This document shows, piece by piece, positions 34,870 to 42,079 of a stretch of DNA of 42,889 bases (positions within the stretch are counted from its first letter, which is position 1; every line of letters begins with the position of its first letter). Where the stretch lies: positions 1 to 42,889 of the forward strand of contig JAUXAC010000010.1 of assembly GCA_030615035.1 (NCBI GenBank), read 5' to 3'. The position numbers and the translations under genes were made by a program. Under the pieces are notes generated by a model. That model did not search any database and was not told the DNA's origin. It worked only from the letters and a program-made list of their open reading frames with translations. The stretch comes from Dehalococcoidia bacterium. GTDB taxonomy: Bacteria; Chloroflexota; Dehalococcoidia; Dehalococcoidales; RBG-16-60-22.

Positions 34870-35592
34870 ATGCCCGAAAAAGTAGTAGGAATATTAGGTG
34901 GAATGGGGCCAGAGGCTACAGTAGATTTTTTTGCCAAAGTCATTGCCCTAACCCCTGCCAATAGAGACCAAGACCACCTGAGAATAATTATTTATAATAA
35001 CCCTAAAATACCTGATCGCACTGAGGCTATCCTAAAAGAAGATAAGTCTTTATTGCCAATGCTAGTAGAAACAGCCAAGACCTTAGAGAGGGCTGGTGTT
35101 GATTTCATAGCCATTCCCTGCAACACAGTGCATTACTTCTACGAAGATTTGAGAAGGGAAATATCTATTCCAATCCTACATATGATAAGAGAGGTAGCCT
35201 ATGCTGTTAAGGCTTCTCTCCCTAGATGCAAAAGGGTGGGATTGCTTGCTACTACTGGTACCATCACAAGCAATTTGTACCAGAAAGAGTTTCAGAGGGT
35301 AGGGGTAGAGGTAATAGTTCCAGATACTCAATGTCAAGCCGAAGTAATGGATGCGATTCTTAGAATAAAGGCGGATCACGGAAAAGAACGAGCCAGAAAA
35401 GAATTAATTAAAGCAGGCAATCTACTAATTAAGCGTGAGGTAAAGGCTTTGATACTGGGATGCACCGATACTCCCTTAGTTATCAAGACGAGTGATTTCT
35501 CAGTTCCGGTGTTTGATTCAAATAGGCTCCTCGCCGAGGCAACCGTGAAATTTGCCAGGTCTGAAACTACTAGTTCACGGCGTGATACATAG
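34870..35592 (+). CDS. Aspartate/glutamate racemase family protein
   Basis: Two-cysteine racemase, 240 aa. It has GILGGMGPEATVDFF, first cysteine in PCNTVHYF (Cys84) and second in LGCTDTPLVI (Cys198). The residue after the second CT is Asp where the family usually has Glu, a conservative change at the active site. Expected reaction: aspartate or glutamate racemisation. It is the last gene of the ABC-GDH operon, so it may turn imported D-glutamate or D-aspartate into the L-form for the dehydrogenase. Sequence similarity to the 22392-23087 protein is moderate, so they are not recent duplicates. Confidence 0.86.
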   Translation: MPEKVVGILGGMGPEATVDFFAKVIALTPANRDQDHLRIIIYNNPKIPDRTEAILKEDKSLLPMLVETAKTLERAGVDFIAIPCNTVHYFYEDLRREISIPILHMIREVAYAVKASLPRCKRVGLLATTGTITSNLYQKEFQRVGVEVIVPDTQCQAEVMDAILRIKADHGKERARKELIKAGNLLIKREVKALILGCTDTPLVIKTSDFSVPVFDSNRLLAEATVKFARSETTSSRRDT

Positions 35593-35659
35593 CTTGAGCC
35601 GTTATCTGAAAGCAGTGAGGTTGTTCCTTGACCGGTACTTTTTTAAATAGAAACAGAGT

Positions 35660-37393
35660 TTAATCCCAGCCTCTAAGCCTATAGTAATCAGAAATCATCT
35701 TCTGAAAGTCAGATTTTAAAAGTACCTTGCCACTGTCCTCAAGTTTTTCTTCAAAGAACCTCTTTGGCAGCGTGTCGTCCTCCCTCTTCATTCCTTCGCG
35801 GAGGTTAAATTCTCTAGTTTTATTTATGATATTAGCAGCTATTATCCCCAGTTGCTCCTTGTCTAATTCCATTCCCGTGGTTGCATTTACGAGCAATGAC
35901 AGCACTTCCCAGGGGTACAGGTCTCTAAAAAATCGACAGAGGATCAGGGTATCAAAAAGTATATGCCTATCTTCCCAGTCAATTAACAACTCCGCTTTGC
36001 CCTCAATCTGATCTGGGGGTATTATTCCGGAAAGCTCTGCCTTATAGACGGTGGCTCTTAAATGACATGCTCCCCTATCTGAAGTGGCGTAGGCCAATCC
36101 CATTCCTTTTAAAACCCGAGGGTCATAGCCTGCGGGCTCCAGACCTTTGACATGAATAGCCAAGTCTTCCAAGCCCCACTCCTTACTGGCGTGTCTTATG
36201 CCTTCAGCCAGAATAGCCCCAATTCCCTCTTTTCTGGCAATCTTATTTAATAACTCGGCAATACCATCAACATCGCCATATTCAATCTTCTCTCCTATTG
36301 ATTTTCTATGAGAAGCCTCTATGGTGAACGCAGCGAGATTACCGGCCGTCATTGTGTCCATACCCAATCTATCGCATATGTCATTCAGGTACGCAATTTC
36401 CCTAATGTCGTCGATCAGGCAAAGCCCACCAAAAGCATAGATAGTCTCATATTCCGGTCCTTCAATTATCAATCCTTTATGCCTCCCATCAACGACTTCT
36501 GTTAAGTTTCCGCAAGCGAAAAAGCATTTCGGGCATGCCTTTGGTTTAACTCTGCACTTTTCCAATAGAGCATCTGCACTTATGTTTTGCCACTTATCAA
36601 ATCTTCCCAAAGACCAATACTTTGTGGGGAAAACGCCTGCCATATTGGTTACAGCAACAAGCATCGGTGTACCCAACTTCTTGTAAGCTATTGCTGCCGG
36701 GTTCGTTTTAGCTTTGCCGCCCATGTCCTTCCAGAGCTTATCAAGTAGGTCGTTCCTGGCTACTTTTCTCTTCTTATCTCCATGGAAGGCAATGCCCTTG
36801 ACTTTCTTTGAACCCAGTACAGTCCCAGCCCCGGCCCTGCCCGCTGACCTCCAGTAGTTGTTTTCAATTAAAGCAAACCTTACCAAGTTTTCGGCGGCTG
36901 GCCCGATAACGGCGATTCCAGCATCTTTTATTCCGACTTCCTTTCGAATAGCATCCTCGGCCTCGTAGGTATCTTTGCCCCAGATATGAGAGGCATCACG
37001 AAATTCCACATTGCCATCGGAAATCTCAAGATAAATGGGCTTTGACGAAGCGCCTTTGATTACAACGGCATCATAGCCGGTCCTGCTTAGTGGCTCCGCT
37101 ACAGTACCTCCAGCATAAGACTCACAATATATTCCAGTTAAAGGCGACTTGGTGAATACTCCATATCTGGATGACCCAAAAACTTTCGTATCCGTAGCCG
37201 ATCCAGTGGCAAAGATGATTGCATTGTTTTCTGATAGAGGGTCGAGACCAGCTTTTGTATTGTTCAGTAGAAGATGGGTAGCAAGCCCTTTACCACCCAA
37301 GAGCCTTTTATAAATCTCATCGTTAACGGGCTCTTCTTCAAATGATCTCTGGCTAAGATTGACATGCAGCACCCTATTATGAAAACCATTCAT
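35660..37393 (-). CDS. aor: Aldehyde:ferredoxin oxidoreductase (tungstopterin enzyme)
   Basis: AOR family, 577 aa, slightly short for the ~600 typical. The N-terminal pterin-binding domain contains LLGGKGLATHLL and GRAGAGTVLGSKKVKGIAFHG (~186-206). The iron-sulfur cysteines are CPKCFFAC (287, 290, 294) and a fourth in LILCRFF. It oxidises aldehydes to acids and reduces ferredoxin, needing a tungsten or molybdenum bis-pterin. In amino-acid fermenters it handles aldehydes formed from keto acids. AGGTGG precedes ATG. It is convergent with the racemase and divergent from the ferredoxin-type DUF362 gene, a likely electron partner. Confidence 0.9.
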   Translation of the reverse strand: MNGFHNRVLHVNLSQRSFEEEPVNDEIYKRLLGGKGLATHLLLNNTKAGLDPLSENNAIIFATGSATDTKVFGSSRYGVFTKSPLTGIYCESYAGGTVAEPLSRTGYDAVVIKGASSKPIYLEISDGNVEFRDASHIWGKDTYEAEDAIRKEVGIKDAGIAVIGPAAENLVRFALIENNYWRSAGRAGAGTVLGSKKVKGIAFHGDKKRKVARNDLLDKLWKDMGGKAKTNPAAIAYKKLGTPMLVAVTNMAGVFPTKYWSLGRFDKWQNISADALLEKCRVKPKACPKCFFACGNLTEVVDGRHKGLIIEGPEYETIYAFGGLCLIDDIREIAYLNDICDRLGMDTMTAGNLAAFTIEASHRKSIGEKIEYGDVDGIAELLNKIARKEGIGAILAEGIRHASKEWGLEDLAIHVKGLEPAGYDPRVLKGMGLAYATSDRGACHLRATVYKAELSGIIPPDQIEGKAELLIDWEDRHILFDTLILCRFFRDLYPWEVLSLLVNATTGMELDKEQLGIIAANIINKTREFNLREGMKREDDTLPKRFFEEKLEDSGKVLLKSDFQKMISDYYRLRGWD

Positions 37394-37552
37394 TTTTCCA
37401 CCTGCTTTTCTAGGGTCTTAGAACTCCCAAAAAGAGACTGAATAAATTAATCAACACTTGTAAAAAGCCACTTACATTGGTTATATCTATTATATACACA
37501 GCCCGAGCAACAAAGAAAGAATGTTCATTACGCAGCATTTAAACATAAGATG

Positions 37553-37580
37553 TTTTTGCTGACCAGCTAGGTGATATAAT
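37553..37580 (+). promoter_or_regulatory. Possible promoter of the DUF362 gene
   Basis: TTTTTG (37553-37558), a 16-nt spacer and a perfect TATAAT (37575-37580). The -35 box is poor. Confidence 0.35.
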
Positions 37581-37637
37581 TGGCCGATGGTATACGCCAA
37601 CATTGAGATGTAGCCAGGGAGATCAAGCAGCATAACC

Positions 37638-38783
37638 ATGCAAAAATCGACAGTAGCTTTGATTAAATGCAATACGTATGATGATAAGCGAGTATACGAG
37701 GCTGTCGAGGCAGGGCTTGACCTTCTTGGAGGAATCTCCAATTTCATCAAACCCGGTGAAAGAATAGTAATCAAACCGAGTGTGCTGTTCGGCATGAATC
37801 CTCAAAAGTGCGTAACGACGCATCCCTCAGTATTTAAGGCTGCAGGCATAATGCTGAAGAAAGCCGGTGCCACTGTGTACTGTGGAGATTCTCCAGGTTT
37901 CGGGAAATGTGAAGGTAATATGAAAAGGGCCAATTTAAAGCAGGTGGCAGATGAGTTAGGGATAATACTGGCCGATTTCGATAAAGGTAAGGTCGTTACC
38001 CATAGAGAAGCACTATTAAATAAGAGGTTTGTTCTTGCCAACGGGGTTCTGGAATCAAACGGCTTGATAAGCATGCCAAAATTGAAGACACACGGGCTAA
38101 CCAGGTTCACCGGGGCAATTAAGAATCAATTTGGATGTGTTCCTGGCATATTGAAAAGCCAGTTTCATGTCAAGATGCCTGATCCGTACGATTTTGCCAC
38201 CATGCTCGTTGACTTGACTATGCTGATTAAACCGCGTCTGTATATCATGGACGGTATTATGGCCATGGAGGGGAATGGGCCAAGAAGCGGGAAGCCTAGG
38301 AAATTGGGTGTCCTGCTATTCTCCGGCGACCCCGTTGCCCTGGACTCAGTAGCCTGTAAAATCATTGATCTGGATCCCACATTCGTGCCGACGTCTGGAC
38401 CAGGTGAGAGAGCGGGACTTGGAACGTATCATTACGAGAACATTGAAGTAATCGGTGAGAATGTAGAATCCTTTGTTGATAAGAACTTTGAAGTAACTCG
38501 AAAGCCTCCTGTCTCAGCACCGAGTGGGCCTATGAGGACATTCATCAGGAATCGAATATGCCCGCGACCGGCTATCAATAGAAAAGTATGTACCAACTGC
38601 GGTATATGTGTTGAGGTGTGTCCCGTTAACCCTAAGGCTGTTAACTGGCACATCGGTGATGAGTCCAGGCCACCTACGTTCAAATACGACCGCTGTGTTC
38701 GATGTTATTGCTGCCAGGAATTATGCCCCGAGGGAGCAGTAACCATACAGGATACTCTCCTGGGCAGGATATTTTTCCGCTAA
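37638..38783 (+). CDS. DUF362 protein with C-terminal 2[4Fe-4S] ferredoxin domain
   Basis: Protein of 381 aa. The N-terminal DUF362 domain (~1-290) has IKPSVLFGMNP, THPSVFKAAGIMLKKAGA, GDSPGFG and KLKTHGLTRFTGAIKNQFG. The C-terminus has two cluster motifs, CTNCGICVEVCP (~318-329) and CVRCYCCQELCP. The family is widespread in anaerobes and usually described as iron-sulfur binding with unknown reaction; electron transfer is inferred. The ribosome site is weak. It is divergent from the aldehyde:ferredoxin oxidoreductase gene, which suggests, but does not prove, a redox link. Confidence 0.85.
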   Translation: MQKSTVALIKCNTYDDKRVYEAVEAGLDLLGGISNFIKPGERIVIKPSVLFGMNPQKCVTTHPSVFKAAGIMLKKAGATVYCGDSPGFGKCEGNMKRANLKQVADELGIILADFDKGKVVTHREALLNKRFVLANGVLESNGLISMPKLKTHGLTRFTGAIKNQFGCVPGILKSQFHVKMPDPYDFATMLVDLTMLIKPRLYIMDGIMAMEGNGPRSGKPRKLGVLLFSGDPVALDSVACKIIDLDPTFVPTSGPGERAGLGTYHYENIEVIGENVESFVDKNFEVTRKPPVSAPSGPMRTFIRNRICPRPAINRKVCTNCGICVEVCPVNPKAVNWHIGDESRPPTFKYDRCVRCYCCQELCPEGAVTIQDTLLGRIFFR

Positions 38784-38857
38784 CATGTTGTGAACGACAA
38801 CTAGAGTCTTGGGTTTGAATAAAATAAGGGCACAGAAAAGTATTGCTTTTGGGCATT

Positions 38858-38895
38858 CAGTTCAACCATAGTCGCCTCCAACCATGATTGAACTG
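38858..38895 (-). repeat. Long near-palindrome forming a 17-bp RNA hairpin
   Basis: Two 17-nt arms (38858-38874 and 38879-38895) flank a 4-nt loop. As plus-strand RNA three pairs fail, but as minus-strand RNA all three become G-U wobbles, so the stem is complete with a GAGG loop. One arm recurs at 10223-10243. Confidence 0.6.
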
Positions 38896-38979
38896 AACGG
38901 GTTGGATAGATACCTTGACATCTATAGGGTAGGAGAGTAACATTCACATAGCAATTTTATGCCCAGATGGGAGAACTAA

Positions 38980-39249
38980 GTGAGCATTGGCAAACTCTAT
39001 AGGCACATTGATAACCAATTCTTGGTTAACATTGACTACCAGCTGTTCACACATCCAGCGGCAACAAATTGGTGGGGAGAACTCATCCCCATCGACAATG
39101 TCCGCCTTAGTGAAGGAGACCGGTTTATAATTGAATTGGATGACAAGCGCAAAAGCAAATGCCACCTGAAGAAGAGGGTTAACCGGGCAGTAAGTGGAAT
39201 TCCAACCCGATACATTTATCACGTTAGCGGCTTCAGTCCACTTGAATAG
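38980..39249 (+). CDS. Hypothetical protein, 89 aa
   Basis: GTG start with GGGAG ~6 nt upstream. The product is soluble and mixed in charge, with FLVNIDYQLFTHPAATNWWGELIPIDNVRLSEGDRFIIELDDKR suggesting a small beta-rich fold and a basic middle (KRKSKCHLKKRVNR). I do not recognise a family. No neighbour shares an operon clearly: the next gene is 143 nt away. The residue mix and ribosome site argue for a real gene. Confidence 0.6.
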   Translation: MSIGKLYRHIDNQFLVNIDYQLFTHPAATNWWGELIPIDNVRLSEGDRFIIELDDKRKSKCHLKKRVNRAVSGIPTRYIYHVSGFSPLE

Positions 39250-39392
39250 TAAGTAAAAACCTTAAAAATTTTATTCTTGCGCTAATCGTTGCCCCCTATC
39301 CGTTCTCAATTGGCAACCAAAAGCCCAGGGGTTTACCTACCCCATCAAACTTGGAACGCGTTGTTGTATAATCTTAAGAAAAGAGGTGCTTA

Positions 39393-40184
39393 ATGCCGAA
39401 GTGCCCTAATTGTCGTCAAGAGACGGCGAGAACAGAGGATTGGGCCTGCCAATTGTGTGGCTACCCCCTGCTGTCTGAATCTTATAGAAAGATACCGAAG
39501 ACTTATAGACAACTGCAAGAAGAGAAACAACACAAAACCTACGAGCAGGAATCGTCTGCGAGAGAGGAACCTGAGCCAGCGTCCGAGCCTGAACCCGAAC
39601 TATTGTCTGAACCAGAACCAGTGCGCCAGCCAGAGTCAGTATCCGAACTCGAACCTGAACCAGTGCCCCAGCCAGAGCCAGCGCCCGAGCCTGAACCTGA
39701 GCTAATGTCTGAACCTGAACCAGTGCCCCAGCCAGAGCCAGCACCCGAATTCGAACCTGAACCAGTGCCCCAGCCAGAGTCAGCACCCGAATTCGAACCT
39801 AAACCAGTGCCCCAGCCAGAGTCAGCACCCGAACTCGAACCTGAGTCCGAGCCAATGCCTCCCGAGATGGAGATAACTGTTGGCGAAGTGCTTTCAGCTT
39901 ATGAAGAGAATGGGGAGGCAGCGGATGCAAAATTTGCGAATAAAATCCTTAGGGTAACGGGAATAGTTAAAAGAATAGAAGCGAAGGATACTCTCGACAT
40001 TTACTATATCACTCTAACTGATGTCGAAAAAACCCTCTTATTAATAGATGTCCGCTGCTTCTTTGACAGGAAACATGGACCTGAGCTTAGTCTGTTGACG
40101 TCAGGGCAAACGGTGACGGTGCAGGGCAAATACGATGGCTCCATGATAAACATTCGCATGAGCGATTGTTTCTTAGTCTCCTGA
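39393..40184 (+). CDS. Zinc-ribbon protein with acidic-proline repeat and C-terminal OB-fold (tRNA_anti-like)
   Basis: Protein of 263 aa in three parts. A zinc ribbon has CPNC (Cys4, Cys7) and CQLC (Cys19, Cys22). A low-complexity linker (~55-155) is rich in Glu-Pro, with a 14-residue unit of the type [16 protein letters not shown]-terminal OB-like domain (~160-263) has [32 protein letters not shown] and [13 protein letters not shown], the pattern of the tRNA_anti-like family (PF12869). No catalytic site is visible. AGAGGTG is 4 nt before ATG. The ligand is unknown; the domain name does not prove RNA binding. Confidence 0.78.
   Translation: MPKCPNCRQETARTEDWACQLCGYPLLSESYRKIPKTYRQLQEEKQHKTYEQESSAREEPEPASEPEPELLSEPEPVRQPESVSELEPEPVPQPEPAPEPEPELMSEPEPVPQPEPAPEFEPEPVPQPESAPEFEPKPVPQPESAPELEPESEPMPPEMEITVGEVLSAYEENGEAADAKFANKILRVTGIVKRIEAKDTLDIYYITLTDVEKTLLLIDVRCFFDRKHGPELSLLTSGQTVTVQGKYDGSMINIRMSDCFLVS
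39590..39850 (+). repeat. In-frame repeats with ~42-nt unit inside the zinc-ribbon/OB-fold gene
   Basis: Repeated DNA such as CCTGAACCAGTGCCCCAGCC recurs, with the best-kept 42-nt units in the 3' half. All units keep the reading frame, so linker length could vary between strains. Confidence 0.8.
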
Positions 40185-40269
40185 TATAATGCTACTTTTT
40201 CCTTTAGGTTTTTCCGATGGTTATCCTAGAATCCTGTCTAATAGGGGAGAAGTTATCATTACGTAAAAG

Positions 40270-40343
40270 TCGGGGTGGCCGGATTCGAACCGGCGACCAC
40301 CTGAACCCCATTCAGGTGCGCTACCAGGCTGCGCTACACCCCG
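40270..40343 (-). tRNA. tRNA-Pro (anticodon GGG)
   Basis: 74 nt including discriminator A. The acceptor stem is CGGGGTG/CACCCCG, the D-arm holds AGCGCAGCCTGGTAGCGC, the anticodon stem CCTGA/TCAGG encloses the loop ATGGGGT (anticodon GGG), and the T-arm has GGTTCGAATCC. The CCA end is not encoded. It lies alone on the minus strand among plus-strand genes. Confidence 0.96.
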
Positions 40344-40503
40344 AGTGCCTATGATTCTGTCAAATATACTATCACAATTTATTCTTGTAGGCAATAAGGT
40401 AACAACCCTGACCGTTATTAACTCTCAAAAGCGCTTGAAGTTGCCTTTCAGATTGGGTATGATGAGCGTTGAGTCAGGTTGAATATTAAGGGGAATATAA
40501 GGC

Positions 40504-40839
40504 ATGGATTGGTTAGCTCCAATTAGACAGATATTCGAGTTTGTTTTCCCTTTCCTTGAGCGCTTGTCGGTTATCAGGGCACTTCTGGGATTTATCCTTG
40601 TCTTCTTTCTACCCGGCTTTGCCTGGACACTCGTCTTTTTCAAGCAGATAAAGGTCGTGGAGAGAATCGCCCTTTCCTTCGGCTTGTCCATTGCGGTGGT
40701 AACACTCAGTATTCTTGCCTCGAATGTACTGCTCGGGGTTAGCATTACCGGCTTTAACTCCCTCCTGATTATTGTTGTGATTACCATTATACCGATATTG
40801 TTCTACTACCTCAGGAGACTGATGAAGAGGGTTAAATAA
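40504..40839 (+). CDS. DUF1616-like membrane protein
   Basis: 111 aa with three hydrophobic segments. The pattern RALLGFILVFFLPGFAWTLVFFKQIKVVERIALSFGLSIAVVTL matches the start of DUF1616 membrane proteins (PF07760), which in archaea and Chloroflexota are often longer, so this is a short form. Function is unknown. The flavoprotein gene begins about 36 nt downstream on the same strand. Confidence 0.7.
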   Translation: MDWLAPIRQIFEFVFPFLERLSVIRALLGFILVFFLPGFAWTLVFFKQIKVVERIALSFGLSIAVVTLSILASNVLLGVSITGFNSLLIIVVITIIPILFYYLRRLMKRVK

Positions 40840-40875
40840 TCGGAAAAGCGTTTGAGTAGTGGCGGGGGATTAAAA

Positions 40876-42060
40876 TTGTATGATGTAATAGTCATTGGTG
40901 GTGGACCAGTGGGGAGTTCTGTGGCTTATCAGCTGGCTGGTGCGGGGCATAAAGTGGTGGTGCTGGAACGGAAGCAGAGGGTAGGGGAGCCGGTTTGCTG
41001 CACCGGAATCATTGGTCAGGAATGTGCCAACTCTTTTGCTATTGAAAGCAGTGTCATTTTAAGAGAAGTAAACAGCGCCAGGCTATTTTCACCTTCCGGG
41101 AATTTACTCCGGTTGTGGCGAGAGGAAACCCAGGCTTGCATTTTAGACCGGGCGGCCTTTGACATGGCGATGGCAAATCGGGCGCAGGGTGGGGGGGTAG
41201 AATATGTCTTGAATAGTCCGGTCAGAAATATAGAGGTTGAAGAAGATAAGGTCAAGATTGAGGTATCTTACCAGAAAACAGGGTTAAACCTTGAGGCGAA
41301 AGCCATAGTTATTGCTACCGGCTTTGGCTCAAAGCTGACGGAGAAGCTGGGGTTGGGTAATTTTGGTGATTTTGTCATTGGCGCCCAAGCTGAGGTGGCA
41401 ACAACGGGGGTAGACGAGGTAGAGGTTTATTTTGGACGGAAGATAGCCCCGGGGTTTTTCGGCTGGCTGGTGCCGACCGCTCCGGGAACGGCTCGGGTAG
41501 GGTTGCTGTCGCGCCGTAGTCCTGAACTTTATTTAAAGGAGTTGATGGCAGCCCTGCTGGCTCAGGGGAAAATAGTCTCTACTGACGTTAAGCTGAGCTG
41601 CGGGGGAATTCCCTTGAAGCCCCTCGGCAGGACTTTTGGTGAGCGACTGATAGTAGTCGGGGATGCGGCTGGGCAGGTAAAGCCAACCAGCGGTGGCGGC
41701 ATCTATTACGGTTTGCTGTGTGCTGACATTGCCGCTAATACCTTGCATCAGGCACTGCAACACGATGACTTATCGGCGAAGAGTCTGGCTAAGTATGAGC
41801 GAGAGTGGAAACGGAAACTGGGACGGGAGCTGAAGATAGGCTACTGGGCAAGGAAACTTTTTGAGCGACTGAGTGATAGGCAGATTGACCGGATATTTGA
41901 CATCATAAAAGCTAACGGCATTGATGAGGTCTTACTCAAAGCCAAGGACCTGTCTTTTGACTGGCACAGCCGGGCAATATTGATGTTACTTGGGCGCACC
42001 GTGGTTTCCAAGGCTATAGGCGTGTTCAGGCTTCCTTCCAAAGCTGGTAAAGATATATAA
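40876..42060 (+). CDS. Geranylgeranyl reductase-family FAD-dependent oxidoreductase
   Basis: Flavoprotein, 394 aa from TTG at 40876, which has GGGGGA 6 nt upstream; an earlier in-frame TTG at 40852 lacks a ribosome site and would add eight glycine/serine-rich residues. The FAD motif VIVIGGGPVGSSVAYQLAGAGHKVVVLER begins at once. PVCCTGIIGQEC and the second FAD motif VVGDAAGQVKPTSGGGIYYGL are typical of geranylgeranyl reductases. The family saturates double bonds of polyprenyl chains in lipids or quinones. Partner and substrate are unknown here. Confidence 0.85.
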   Translation: MYDVIVIGGGPVGSSVAYQLAGAGHKVVVLERKQRVGEPVCCTGIIGQECANSFAIESSVILREVNSARLFSPSGNLLRLWREETQACILDRAAFDMAMANRAQGGGVEYVLNSPVRNIEVEEDKVKIEVSYQKTGLNLEAKAIVIATGFGSKLTEKLGLGNFGDFVIGAQAEVATTGVDEVEVYFGRKIAPGFFGWLVPTAPGTARVGLLSRRSPELYLKELMAALLAQGKIVSTDVKLSCGGIPLKPLGRTFGERLIVVGDAAGQVKPTSGGGIYYGLLCADIAANTLHQALQHDDLSAKSLAKYEREWKRKLGRELKIGYWARKLFERLSDRQIDRIFDIIKANGIDEVLLKAKDLSFDWHSRAILMLLGRTVVSKAIGVFRLPSKAGKDI

Positions 42061-42079
42061 TTAGTGTTTGGGGAGTACT

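Noticed and set aside
39361..39372. TATAAT before the zinc-ribbon gene as a promoter
   Set aside because: No -35 box at a usable distance and no extended -10 motif.
39590..39850. Possible CRISPR or minisatellite outside genes
   Set aside because: The repeats keep reading frame within a protein with defined domains on both sides.
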